64,000 nucleotides of DNA from Aselliscus stoliczkanus (Eukaryota > Chordata > Mammalia > Chiroptera > Hipposideridae), in the NCBI GenBank assembly GCA_033961575.1, contig CM066729.1, positions 33,328,501 to 33,392,500 of the forward strand, written 5' to 3'. The stretch's first letter is position 1. The number at the start of each line of letters is the position of its first letter. The translations under genes and the position numbers were made by a program. The notes under the pieces were generated by a model. The model had not been told where the DNA came from. It saw only the letters and a program-made list of their open reading frames with translations, and made no database searches. Positions 23,861 through 35,090 of this stretch are shown here, piece by piece.

Positions 23861-24245
23861 GTCAACCTGAGTGGATATTTGCTAAATGTTATTTCATTGT
23901 GTACTGTGAGGGTGTTTCTGGATGAGATTGGCACTTGAATCAATAGACTAAGTAAAGCAGATTGTGCTTCACAAAGTTGGTAGACATCAACTAATCTGCT
24001 GAGGGCCTGAATAGAACAAGAAGGCTGAGGAAAGGAGGATTCACCCTCTCTTCCTGATGGATGAGCTGGAACACTGATCTCCTGTGCTTGGATGGACTTA
24101 CACCATCAGCTCTCCCAGTTCTCAGGCTTTGAACTAAGACTAGAACTTCGCCAGCTTGGGTTTCTGGCTTACAGATGGGAGATGGTGGAATCCTCAGTAG
24201 CCACAATCAAATGAGCCAATTCCTTTATAATAAATCTCTCTCTCA
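23861..24245 (+). mobile_element. Old LTR-like repeat, second of a tandem pair
   Basis: Same family as the preceding copy: GAGGGTGTTTCTGGATGAGA, TTGGCACTTGAATCAATAGA, GAGGGCCTGAATAGAACAAG, and the end GAGCCAATTCCTTTATAATA AATCTCTC. The terminal repeat region is followed directly by a (GT)n microsatellite (24246-24293). Confidence 0.55.
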
Positions 24246-24282
<37 letters not shown>

Positions 24283-24293
24283 TGTGTGTGTTT
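24246..24293. repeat. (GT)n microsatellite
   Basis: About 23 GT units with a single TT interruption. Confidence 0.95.
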
Positions 24294-24354
24294 CCTATTG
24301 TTTCCACTTCTTAGGAAAATCCAAACTTGTTAAACATCCAGTAGTGCACAAATG

Positions 24355-24605
24355 TTGAATAAAAGCATAGGTTCTGCTGTCAGACAGACTTGAATGGATT
24401 CTTCATTTCACTGGTGCTTCTATGTATCTTAGGCAAGATGCATAAGGTTTTTATTTTATTTTGTTCATCTGATAATATTACCCATCTCATACATTTTTCT
24501 TGAGGGGATTAAATTAAACATTTTGTAAATTGTAAAATTGAGACATATATGTAAAACTCACTGTAAGGTGCCTGACAAAATGAAGTGCTCAATAAAGATT
24601 ATTGT
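24355..24605 (+). mobile_element. MIR SINE
   Basis: Segments in MIR order: AAGCATAGGTTCTGCTGTCA, GACAGACTTGAATGG, TTAGGCAAGATGCATAAGG, TCATCTGATAATATTACCC, GGGGATTAAATTAAAC, GGTGCCTGACAAAATGAAG and TGCTCAATAAAG. Old and diverged, as expected for MIR. Confidence 0.7.
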
Positions 24606-25570
24606 TAAGCATCCAAAGCTCCTTTTGTTTATAAAATTTTTTTTGGGGGGAGCTTTATCCCCCAATCACTTTCCTCCAGCAATTTTTTAAGTAATTTAGT
24701 GGCTCAGTTTCAGATAAGTAGTGTTCAAGGGTGAAGTGAATATTTTTGAAGAATTGATTGACAATTAAATCTGCTAAAAATACTTTTCTGTAAATCATGT
24801 ATTTAACCTACCTTCTTTATATACCAAACAACTTAGTTTGATAATGAATAATAAAAGCAATTATGATATGTAGATATATGTAGTAAGGCATACTTTTTAC
24901 TGAAACTTTCCATTGACAGTAATGATAAAAATTGATCAAATATAAATAAATGGTCATTATGTAAAAGGTACTACTCTATTGATCTAAAATACTGTCTCCA
25001 TTTTAATATTTACAAAACATTGAACAACTAATGTTTTCTTCAGAATAAAATTGAAAGATATTGTGTGATGTTTCTGAAAGATGCATGGCATTTCTTCAAA
25101 ATAATCTGAAAGCCAAAAAGCACAAAATAAATCAAAGAACAATAGAACCACCACACACAGAGTGTATTTATATCAATTGCAAGATATGATGAATAGATAA
25201 TTGTTTTCATTGCCATATTTGACTTTTTTAGGAAACTTGAGCATTAACACAGGAAGAACACCATCAAAAAGACACTTGCCTCTCTGGAGAGAAAAATATA
25301 AAAAGGAAATTTCAGTGTGTAACTGTATTCTTTCTGAGACAAGGATTTCATTTTTTTCTCTCACAATGATAAGAACATTTCCATTTTTCTTGAATTTTTG
25401 CTTTGAATTCATGCTGCTGTGCTATCCCTTTGAAAGTTGTTTTTGACTGTGAATGTGCTGATACCAGCCTTCACATGTAGTTTTCACATTGCTTTCAGGA
25501 ATTTATTTTGGATATTAAAAATCTGAGATTATAGAAACATTTACATGTCATATTTATTTTGGATATATGG
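24606..25570. other. Unassigned AT-rich DNA
   Basis: Nothing recognised. Two overlapping antiparallel frames at 25173-25446 (79 and 81 residues) have no family motif and are probably chance. Confidence 0.55.
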
Positions 25571-25636
25571 AAATGCTATCAAATATATATATATATATAA
25601 TTTACATTATAAAATGTTATATATATATATATATAT

Positions 25637-25746
25637 GGCCTCCTGAGTGGCGTGGTGGTTAAGCGCTGGCTTGGGAAGCCAGCGGCCCCGGTTCAGGTCC
25701 CACATATGAGGGCCAGTGACACTGCCCTCAAAAAACAAAACAAAAC
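25637..25746 (+). mobile_element. tRNA-headed SINE, short form, inside a (TA)n tract
   Basis: Head GGCCTCCTGAGTGGCGTGG, hairpin GCTGGCTTGGGAAGCCAGC, B-box region GGTTCAGGTCC, CATATGAGGGCCAGTGACAC, TGCCCTC and a CAAAA-rich tail. TATATATA sequence flanks both sides, so the target duplication is probably AT-repeat sequence and cannot be delimited. Confidence 0.9.
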
Positions 25747-25975
25747 TATATATATACAATTCCCTGATATATATATATATAGATATAGATAAAACTTTCA
25801 GGGAATTGTATAATTAAGTGGATGAGTTACATTGCTAAAACTGCCCCACTAATAATTGCAGTTTTTATGGGAAAAAATGAAATAATTTTGCAATTTATGA
25901 ATTTCTATGTGAAATATAAATCTTATCATGTTGTTAATGGTTCATTCTTAGGAATTATCACTTAAAAATAGTTTT

Positions 25976-26085
25976 GAGGGGGAAGGGGTAGTCACTTTGT
26001 AAGGGGTGAAAAAGATAACTGTTGCATAGTTTTGTACATCTGTAACTATTAATAATAATAAAAAAATAATAATTAAAAACAATTG
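25976..26085 (+). mobile_element. L1 3' end, severely 5'-truncated
   Basis: GGGGGAAGGGGTAGTCACTT, TGTAAGGGGTGAAAAAGATA and TTTTGTACATCTGTAACTAT, followed by an A-rich tail, match the 3' UTR end of the L1 at 17100-17190. Imperfect similarity of the flanks (TTAAAAATAGTTTTGA and TTAAAAACAATTGTTTTGAA) may be the target duplication. Confidence 0.7.
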
Positions 26086-26089
26086 TTTT

Positions 26090-28455
26090 GAACTTGCTTG
26101 AATTATTTCTTGAGCTTCAAATATAGTACCATATCAAAACTTATTCACTATCTGAGAAGTAAGTAAATGTGAAGCACAGGCAATTTAATTTAGATATGTT
26201 TCAAGATTGTAGCCCTATAAAATTAATATATAAGATTATCCTGGAAAAATAATAGGTGTTTACCTAAGACCCCATGATCTATGCATGTATTTGACTCATG
26301 TTTAAAGTTAATGTTTTTCTTTATTTTGAGAAAAATAACAAACAAAAACAAGCATCTCATTGAGTAAATGAAGCTCTCACACATTTGTGAACTGATTGAA
26401 TTTTGGACTTCAGTATAAATTAATTGTTGTAGCCAATATCATTACCAACAGATTCCATGTAGAGAAAAAGAAAAATATCACAAACTAGATACCCCTTAGA
26501 TTTCATAGTTAAACATTATCTGAAATTGGATTCCCAGAGAAGAAATACTGCTGTACACAGTCAACAAACGTAACCATATAAAAGAACAAAAATATCATGA
26601 AGAATCACAATAAAACAGTAGCTAAATATGTGTGTCAATTATGATATAAATGCTTTATAATAAGGGTAATTAAATATGTATTACATTCATAACAGAAATG
26701 TTTTGTGATACATGAAATTTTTATTATAATCCCTTCCTTGAGATAGCCCTTTAACCAAAAATATTTCTAGACATACATGTTTAGATGCAATAATGCCACA
26801 TTATTGTTTGAGCATCTTTATCTAGAATGTAAACAAAATGAAAGTTTGAATTTGACAAATACACATGGAAGAGAAACAGAAGAAATCTATAAAGAAGGAA
26901 AATATATATTTTAGTAAACAGTGCAGTTAATATATTTCGTTGCTAATGTCATTAAAATTGTATATGGTCTTTTGAAAATGACAAAAAATGCATTGCACAA
27001 GAAATATTCACAAATTATATTTAGGTAAAAACACAGCTTTTTACTAGGCTTTTCTTTAATGAACAAATAAAACATAAATGTTTGCCAAATGTCCAAAAAT
27101 TAATAAGTGAAACCCAGAGGGTATTTGGTTGTACAATTTTAAAGGTTTGATTTAACATTATGTTTGAACTTTTTCTGTTATTAGTTTCTCTGCTACTTTT
27201 CAGGTTGCAACAATCTGGAATTAATTTGTAAATCATAGTTTACTAGTCACAAATGTTGAGTCTTATAAAAGATAAATCTCTATGAGGGTTTTATTTTAAG
27301 TGCTATTTTCTTTGACTTTCAGTGACTCTGTAAGTAATATTTATTCAAAACACTATCAACTTGTTATAAATATTGAAAAATATTTAGCAAATATATTGAA
27401 TTTTTGTTGATAAACACATCAAGCTTCTATAATACATTAAAAATTAACTTCTTTAGTTTTCTAATTAAGGTAAATGAAGAAACCTACTATACCAATTTAT
27501 AGAATTATGTTCTCATTGACTATTTTTGGTAAGTACCCCCTTAATAAATCTCCCTGTAATTTATTACCTATAGATATTCAAAAAGTTTCATTAAAAGATA
27601 CACTCACGTTTCTCCTTGGGAAACCAAAACTTACCCAAGTTTATTCATTGGAACACTATTAGTAATAGCTAAAGATATGACTAAAAGCATGGTTGAATAA
27701 CCTAGAGCAAATGTGGGAAAATAGTAACAATTTTTAAATCTAGAAGATACAGTGTATGTATGGGGGTGCATATTATTCTTTTTCTTGTTTTTTTTTAATT
27801 TTGACATCTTATATAATATATTTGAAAAATAGATTAGGAAAAAAATATTTAGCTCTTGAAGGCTCTGTCATTCACATTACTCTGAAAGTTAATAAATTTC
27901 CTACCTACTTGAAGAAAACTCATTTTGCAGTGATTGAAAAGAAGATGGTGATTTAACACCAGAATGACCAGCCAGTGAACCCATGTAATTACATGGCCTT
28001 TTCCATTTAGCCTATAGCAAAATGTAGGCAAATAAATGCACTATTATGTATGTTTAAGCAAAATAAACAAATTGAAACTTTTATAGATCGTGGATGAATT
28101 ATTCATGTCATGTAGTGATTCATAGATTTCCTTTATACATAAAATGCACTTAGTATGTTTTATATATGTCCATACATTTTAATACAAAAAATGTATAAGT
28201 TACACTTGTTTCATATTGTTCCTCATATGTGAGTATTATTTCTTACATACACTATTATTATATGGTGGAAAAGTGCTCACTCTAATTTGCTTCTGTTTTA
28301 CATTGAGCTCAGACACCAGTATAGGCTTTGTTAGTCTTTTAAGCTGTACTTTGTGACCAGTGACACTGGAGTATATGATGAAAAATGCTCATAGCTTTCA
28401 TTTTGGTTTACTGTTGTAAACCTGCTGTGATTTCATGGGTAACACATACCACAAC
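26090..28455. other. Unassigned AT-rich DNA
   Basis: No repeat or gene recognised. Short frames of 60-71 residues lack motifs. Confidence 0.55.
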
Positions 28456-28456
28456 A

Positions 28457-29079
28457 TTACTGAGTAAATTCAAGTAGTATTGCTAATGCCCACAAGCACT
28501 GTTGACATTGCCACCAGATGTTTCTGCTCCCATTTTGTGCTGCTACATCTCTTGGGCAATATTTCTTCTTCCAGTGGGTAACATTGCATCTTCCAGGCAC
28601 ATAAACTTCTATCATAACCTGCCATATTCCAATTGGTAATAGCAATTTTTTTTTTAATAACATTTGCTCGTTTCCTAATAAGCACAGACAATGCATTACT
28701 TCCAATTCCACTGGGCACAACTGTATCTGATCAGCAGCATCATCATTTGCAAAATATTTCATTCAGACCTTCAACACCAGAATATCTAGTAATGTACCTC
28801 CAATAACACAGCTACTCCACAGGCTAAATGATCTGTGAATATGCCTGCATGCCAAAGCTGTGTCAATTGCTTTGCAGAATTGGAATATAAGTCTTTCCCC
28901 ATGCTATTCCCTTTCAGCAATTCAGTTGCATCTATTTTTATTAACACTTCCCTTTTCACTTCTACTCTACCTCTAGAGGATTCATAGCTTATATCTGAAT
29001 GGTAAAGCATCATTCTGTGCTCAGAGTTGTCCTCAAACCATTGGAATAAATGGTCATATAAGTGATCTAGACCTGTCAT
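28457..29079 (-). pseudogene. Unrecognised broken reading-frame cluster, possible retrocopy
   Basis: Three minus-strand frames lie close together: 28786-29079 (97 residues, beginning MTGLDHLYDHLFQWFEDNSE), 28457-28762 (101 residues) and 28470-28718 (82 residues, a different frame of the same stretch). Base composition is less AT-biased than the flanks, and the predicted peptides have ordinary protein-like composition: acidic and polar in the first, cysteine-bearing in the others. The frame changes around an A-run at 28645-28654, and stops separate the parts. No introns or poly(A) tail could be identified. I do not recognise the protein. It may be a decayed processed pseudogene or a chance stretch. 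Confidence 0.3.
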
Positions 29080-29470
29080 TGTAGCATATATTTAAGAATA
29101 ATTTTCTAAATGTTAATTAAAAATTTAAGACACAAATTTAATGTCTTATTTTTAATCATGTAAGCATACATATAAAAATGTTTATTAGGAAAATTATGAA
29201 ATAATTATCCTTGTTCCTCATTAATGATAGTTATTCTAAAAAAATAAGTTTTAAAAAGAGGCTAATATTTCATATGCGTTGACTTCATCCTGACTCACCA
29301 GACATATAAGAATTCCAAGGGAGTCATAAGTTTGATTAAAATTAAGACCATCATAGTAAAATTTATCTCTATAATGCCTGACACTGAAAGTCCAAACCCA
29401 AGTATAAACTATTCCATAGTTCATAGCACCCTATTTTTTCCCTTTTACATAGAATTATATGAGAATTCTA

Positions 29471-29507
<37 letters not shown>

Positions 29508-30512
29508 CACAGAATCTGTGGTATGTATAATCAAACTCTGACATTTTGGTTCAAATATCTTAAACTGTATTGCATTTCTGTTAAGGTTAATTATAATAAT
29601 GGAATTCCAAAATGAAAATAAGATGAAGTGAATGATATTACACTATATAAATAGGATAATTTTTGTTTTATTTTACTATAAAAGGCTTAAAAAATACAGT
29701 GAACATTAAGAAAAAGTAACTATAGACTTTAAAACTTAACTTCTTTTTACATAAAATAAGTTATTGACATTTGTTTTATCCAGAGGTTATTAAGAGTAAT
29801 CTTTTAGCCATATATACTTGATTTTAATTAGGAAAAAGGATCTTAAAGTAACCAAGTACACTAAATAACAATTATTCTCTCATCCCTGCCTACTGCCAGG
29901 AAAGAAAACATAAAATAAAAAGGTGTTAAACCCTTATGTTCCTCTGTCCTGGATAGGACCAGAAAAATAGATTCAACAATATATGAAATATAAAAATAAA
30001 AAATAAAAAATACTTTGAATATATGATTAAAACTAAAAATACTTTTTGCCATATATACTATTAAAAGCACTGTCAATAAAAGTTTGTGAGTTGATTATTT
30101 TGGTTTAAAATATATTGGGTAGGTAGATACTGAAAAAAAGGTTTTTATAAGTAAATGATAGTGGATGAAAACTGATTATATAATAATATTTATTATCAAT
30201 AATTTATGGCATAAAACCTTACTTAATAACCCTTCTATTAATTATTAGTTCCTACTGTTCCATTTTCAAGGTTAGAAAAATAACTGATGGATACAAACTA
30301 AGAGGATGAAAAATATTATTTTATTTTTTAACACAAATCTGAACGTTTTCAGTGAAATAAAATAGAAGAGAATAACCAGCAAAGAAATCCCACACTAAGT
30401 CTCTTCTTATGTTAATAAATATCTGGTTTTCTCTTTACTATTAGAGATAAAAGGAAGTGGCATCATCATTGTCCCCACTACCTAATGCATTTGTAGCCAC
30501 TGTCACCTAACA
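29080..30512. other. Unassigned AT-rich DNA with a (CA)n run
   Basis: A perfect (CA)n microsatellite lies at about 29471-29503. Nothing else is recognised. Confidence 0.6.
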
Positions 30513-30745
30513 CAGTGGGAAGAACACAGGCTTTATTGACAGACAGAATAAATTTAAATTCTGACTCTACAAATTACTTGCTATGGTACCTTGAGTGAGT
30601 CGTTTAATTTTTATAAGCCTTAGGGTCCTCATTAGTAAAATAGCGGTAATCATATCTAACTCAACATACTGTGAGGATTAAATGAAAAGTGGTATGTAGG
30701 AGAGATTAGCACTGCAAGCAGTAGTAAATGGTAATTGTTCTATTG
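30513..30745 (+). mobile_element. MIR SINE
   Basis: ACAGTGGGAAGAACACAGGC, then AGACAGAATAAATTTAAATT, CTGACTCTACAAATTACTTG, TACCTTGAGTGAGTCGTTTA, CATTAGTAAAATAGCGGTAA and GTGAGGATTAAATGAAA, in MIR order. Plus-strand orientation is clear. Confidence 0.8.
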
Positions 30746-31384
30746 TAATCATTATCACTATTATCACTGCTATTAGAAAAGTGACAGGTGGTCCAAAATC
30801 ATTTCTGGGGTTAGAGATGACACCTCCTCACAAGCCACCTCTCTGGAGATACAAGATTAATTGAGGGAAATGGAGAGAAAGAACATTTGACTGCATAGTG
30901 TTAAACCTGCCATGACCTCCTCCTCTTGTCTGGTGATTTCAGCAGTCATGTCTTAAGGGAAATGAATTGCTCTCAAACCAAACCCCAGAAGAGTGGGATT
31001 GAACTGTACCCTGACTTAAGAGTAGAATCTGACACAATTATTGGTCCTTATATAGTATAGAGAATTCAAAACATGTGTTCAATTATTCATAGCTATAATG
31101 TGTGACTTAAATTCTACAGTTATAATATAAATTTTTCATTAAACAGGTGAATGACATATGTTTAAAATGAGATACTGAAATGCCATTTAACTCGCATATT
31201 GCGAGGAGTTTTAGAAGTACTATTCTAGCATATTCACATATTAAAATAACCATAGGCATGTATATTATGATATTTTTCATAAGACAATTTTTTTCCTGAA
31301 AATTCCTCCTTGCTCCTTTTTTATAACGCTTACAATTTTGTAAACTAGTTAAAGACTTATTACCATTTTGATCTGTGTAGTTGA

Positions 31385-31510
31385 AATAACAGCTAATATT
31401 TGTTAAGTGCTTCACATATGCTAATGTACTATTTTATTCAATGCTTTTATAAACTTTGCAACACAATATTATTCTCATTTTATAGTCAAGAAAACTAGGA
31501 TATGGATGTT
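31385..31510 (-). mobile_element. MIR SINE 3' part, minus strand
   Basis: The plus strand reads AGCTAATATTTGTTAAGTGC, TTCACATATGCTAATGTACT, CTCATTTTATAGTCAAGAAAAC, which is the reverse complement of the MIR core and 3' end. Confidence 0.65.
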
Positions 31511-32053
31511 ATTGCTATAATTATTTCTATAACAAGAATGTTAAAGTAATGGCTTATTGAGAAATATCTAAGGAAATTTTACTCTCAGGTATATTTTCAG
31601 CTCCTAACGTGAATTCTTGCTTTGCTTAGTATCTTCTTGTTCTGATGTCTCTTTAGACAGGTCACACCTATTTTTGAAATGACATCAAAAGTTCAGTTGG
31701 TTAGAGAAAGTGCTAATATGTCAGGTACATAGTCACAGACTTTCTCCCTCACTTAAGGATCTTAAAACCACAGAGCAATGATATTACCTGTTAAAAAGTT
31801 AAAAAAAAAAAAAAATTCTAGTTTCTCTCATATATTATCCCATGCTTCTTTTATTGTTGTTGTTTTTTTTTTTTTACAGATAATATATAAAATAACAGCT
31901 CTTTGAAGTGAAATTACATTTTTAGGTATAAACAGAGTATCTCTTGCCTCTTCACATCTGCATTTTTCCAGTTCCTCCTTTCCTCCTCTTCTACATTCCA
32001 CATTGAACACATTGTTACACCAATAATTGATAATATGTTTAATAACCAAGTCC
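31511..32053. other. Unassigned DNA left of the provirus
   Basis: A14 run at about 31801-31815 and T14 run at about 31863-31876; no family recognised. Confidence 0.5.
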
Positions 32054-32059
32054 AACAGT

Positions 32060-32743
32060 TGTCCTGTCTCTGCGCAGCTGGGTCTAGCTTCCTCGAGAGG
32101 ACCGGTGGGGACTCAGAAAAAGAAATAAAGAGCAAGAGACAGGGATAGTTTAAAAAGCAATGTGAGCCAGGGGACTCTGTCTGATGGACAAGCCACGAGT
32201 CTGGTCAGCTTGCAATTTTTATTGAGTACACACAGGGAAGGGGCTTTTCTCTTTCCGAGGTCTGTAAATCACATGCGTCTCCAAAGATTTAGCCAAATTT
32301 CCCTATGCCTTACAGACCACCTCAGCCAAAAGACCCTTTGATCAATGCAGCCCTGCCCAATGCAGCCCTGCCCACTACGGGGACAGATAATGGTTCACTA
32401 TGAGACTTAGAGGCAAGAATGCAAGGAGGACTGCTGTTATCTTCTTAGAAAGATTTCTCTCTTCTTTGGCAGGCTGTTAGCTCTGCAGATAAGGGTTCAC
32501 AGGCCCTTAGGCCCCATATGCTTCACCTCCTTGATTCCTCCCAAAGTACCCAAGGACAGCGCCTGTCTTAGACAGCCCTATTGTACATATTTTAGGGTCT
32601 TAGCCCGTCATTGGCTTACCTGCCCTCTCTCTTAGAGTCCCACAGGGTTTTGCCATAAACATAGTGAATATCCTGTCCCCACGAGGCCCTGCCCTTATGG
32701 GTGAATGCAGGGAGGCAAACTTCGAAGCTGCTGTGAGGCCACA
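32060..32743 (-). repeat. 3' LTR of the provirus
   Basis: On the plus strand it starts TGTCCTGTCTCTGCGCAGC and ends GCTGCTGTGAGGCCACA. On the viral strand it therefore begins TGTGGCCTCACAGCAGC. The viral-strand polyadenylation signal is the reverse complement of TTTTTATTGAG (about 32216-32226). The terminal nucleotides next to the host (TGTCC) differ from the other LTR (TGTGG). A duplicated CAATGCAGCCCTGCCC unit (about 32344-32373) is absent from the 5' LTR and explains the length difference. Confidence 0.93.
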
Positions 32744-33522
32744 TTTCCCCCCTCTTTGTTTAGAAGCATGAGAAATACAGACCTCGCAGAATCCTGTTTG
32801 ATAACACGTTGGAGGGCTGTTTTTCTGGTTCTGAGGACTAAACAAAATAAACACAGTAAAATAAGCATAATGGCAATTACGTCAGCAAACCTACCACCTA
32901 AGATTTTCACCCAATTCAAAGGATCTAAATGAGACAGTCCATCTGCAGCAGCGGAGAGCACATCTTCTGACAGCAGCTGAAGATTGGTGTAGGACATTTC
33001 ATCCAACTCTTTCTGAAGTTGTAAAATATCCACAGTAAGATTAGGAACATTTCCCAAAAGATGAGTTCGTACCTCCATCAGGGAGTACGAGTTTGATTAT
33101 AAGAATAAGGAGTAACACAATAAGTAGATACATTCCAATCACATATTAAGGTAATCATAGTATGTAAATTTTTCACTCGATCACCAAGAAAAAACAACAC
33201 TAGTTTTTAAATCAGTTAATCTAACATTAATGTTTTGATCTATTTTTACTTGTTGATTCCATGATTTACTTGCATTCTGATGCCATTGTTGTATAAATTC
33301 AATGGTCTGTACTGTCTGGTGTAAAGCCACTCCTGACACAGCAGCAACAGTAGTGACGGCTATAATTCCCATAATTGTAGCAATCAATAATCCCACAAAT
33401 TGTCTTATTGTACGTGAAATCTTATGTAATAATTGAAGAACTATATGTAAAGTAGGAGAGCCTTCCCACACCCTAGAAGCTTGGATGGGGATCCATAATC
33501 CACGTCGTCTCTTGAGAATCAT
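32695..33522 (-). pseudogene. env remnant: transmembrane subunit
   Basis: Two frames hold most of the transmembrane envelope subunit. Frame 33181-33522 (113 residues) starts near a basic cluster (LKRRRGLWIP) and has a hydrophobic, alanine/glycine-rich fusion-peptide-like stretch at about residues 42-65 (FVGLLIATIMGIIAV), then a heptad-rich helix region (HQTVQTIEFIQQW). Frame 32695-33078 (127 residues) has a second helical region (ILQLQKELDEMS) and one clear membrane span at about residues 68-85 (VIAIMLILLCLFCLVL) with a basic cytoplasmic side. It reads past the purine tract into the LTR. About 100 bp between the two frames carry stops, in the region where the loop with paired cysteines would be expected. 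In the virus this subunit drives membrane fusion; here it is broken. Confidence 0.85.
32744..32760 (-). other. Polypurine tract of the provirus
   Basis: The plus strand TTTCCCCCCTCTTTGTT directly abuts the 3' LTR; on the viral strand this is a purine tract (AAAGAGGGGGGAAA) immediately before the LTR's TGTGG. This is the priming site for plus-strand DNA synthesis in reverse transcription. Confidence 0.9.
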
Positions 33523-33539
33523 TATTTAATTATGTTCGT

Positions 33540-34640
33540 TATAAAGAGAAGAATTGATACAAGTATATAATCTATATTGATCACATTCTATTAATTTTGT
33601 AATTAATATTACTGTCATTGTTCCAAATAGAAAACCAAAAGGAATTTTAAGACATGTCTGTAAATAAACTGCTTTTGTTTCCTTAAATAGAAAAGTATAT
33701 TTTATTTTTATTTAATTGTTTATTTATTGGGTAATAGGATTGAGTATCAATAATCTGAGAAGAATTATAAGTATGTACCCACCATCTGAGAAATTAGTAA
33801 TTGGAGCAATTAAATTGAGTGCAGTTAAGGACTGTATCCCCATAGGGGCCCCAGTCTATTACTATTCCATGGGAATCATTAAATAACACCCAATTCATTC
33901 TCCCTCAATACTCTTCCCAATGAATATGTGACTGTTCATCAATCCAGTTACTTTGATTGGTACACGTAGGAATAGGGGGAGGGAAACTATGAGTGCTTGC
34001 CGCCTGTATTTCAAATTTCTTTCCAAAAATCATAAATAGATCTTTAAATGTATCATATTCTTTGCCTTGAGGCACAATCCAAGCATATTCTCTTATAGCT
34101 AGGCATGGAGCATCAATTCCAATACAAATTGGGGTATAAGTACAACCTAATGAGGTATATAACCTGAAAGTTTAAAAATGTGACCTTTATCAGGGAATTC
34201 AGGTTCCCTTAAATCTTCTGGCCCTGGAAGCCAGGAGCTATTTAATGTAAATTAAAGGGGGATTATCATGTTATGAACATATGAGCATCTGTTCTTGGAA
34301 ATCTCATTAAGACCTAGGTGTTCGTTTGTTTGTTTGTTTGTTTGTTTTTGCCATATGAAACAGTTTTTGTATTTGTACTCAGGTAAGAAGAGGCACATCC
34401 AAATCAACATTCATATTAATGAACACAAAAAACACTCCTGTCCCTTGTATAGATGATATACAGGTTTTAACTAGTGAAGCATCAGCGGACATTAGCAAAC
34501 AATTAGAGACCTCTGGGAAAGACAGCTTCTCAGTCACAGGGCGTTTCTTCCCCTGCCTGGATGTCTCCTGCATTATCTTCAAAAGGGGTGTGTGAGTCAG
34601 GCCAGTTTTCAGCTGATTGTCATTCATGAGACTTGACACA
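33540..34640 (-). pseudogene. env remnant: leader and surface subunit, heavily decayed
   Basis: Minus-strand frames between the integrase end and the transmembrane subunit carry short env-like segments: a first frame at 34379-34639 (86 residues, basic, with GKKRPVTEKLSF), and nearer the end a cysteine- and asparagine-rich stretch with N-glycosylation-like sites (about 33760-33900, frames containing DTVLNCTQFNCSNY). Many stops separate them. A (GTTT)n microsatellite at about 34319-34350 interrupts this region. Identification rests on position and residue pattern and is less sure than for the transmembrane part. Confidence 0.65.
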
Positions 34641-34962
34641 CAGACCCGGTATCCACAAAGGGCCTTCCTGTGGACCTGGAGAAATACAAGCTAAACCTCT
34701 TTCCGATGTTAATAAAGTTTTTAAATGTCATTGATTGGTTTGGATATCCTTCCACCAGATAGGGACATTTTCCAATAGTTTAGAACTGTTGATTATTAAA
34801 ATATTTTTCTGTAGCAGTATGCCCAATGTTATCTTCATTACTTGAACCAGATGAATTTAAAATTTTTAAAGTAAACATGATTTTAGCCAATTGTATCTGC
34901 GGGGATTCCGTTCTGTCTTCCCCCGTTTTTTGTTTTTTTTTTACTTTTTTTTTTTTTAACAA
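34630..34962 (-). pseudogene. pol remnant: integrase C-terminal region
   Basis: A 60-residue frame (34780-34962) begins lysine-rich and contains ESPQIQLAKIMFTLKIL, followed after a stop and frame change by WWKDIQTNQW (about 34730-34760) and PLWIPGLCV (about 34640-34670), the pattern of a betaretroviral integrase C-terminal domain just before env. The N-terminal zinc-binding part and the catalytic core with its acidic triad were not found anywhere in the provirus, so they appear deleted at about 34930-34985, where A-runs now lie. Confidence 0.7.
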
Positions 34963-34984
34963 AATTTGAAAAGACTGAATAGAA

Positions 34985-35090
34985 TTATTGGAAAGCGGAG
35001 TCTGATTTAATATTTATAGGGTTTGAAAACATCTCTAAAGCATTTAAAACAGCCATTAGTTTAGCTTCTGGAGACGAGATGTGAAATTAA
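34985..35090 (-). pseudogene. pol remnant: central RNase H segment
   Basis: The viral strand encodes SPEAKLMAVLNALEMF followed by PINIKSDSA, the pattern around the catalytic Glu and Asp of retroviral RNase H (E..A...L and ..SDSA). It is only about 30 residues long. The preceding RNase H start lies about 1.1 kb away (36225-36340) rather than directly adjacent. Confidence 0.65.

Noticed and set aside
25173..25446. Overlapping antiparallel frames of 79 and 81 residues
   Set aside because: No motif, no codon bias visible, AT-rich composition; antiparallel open frames of this length arise by chance.
32705..32932. 75-residue plus-strand frame across the LTR edge
   Set aside because: Antisense shadow of the env transmembrane end and the 3' LTR.
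34780..34962. Lysine-rich start of a frame as a nuclear-localisation-bearing host peptide
   Set aside because: The lysines come from a decayed A-run; downstream text matches the integrase C-terminal region.
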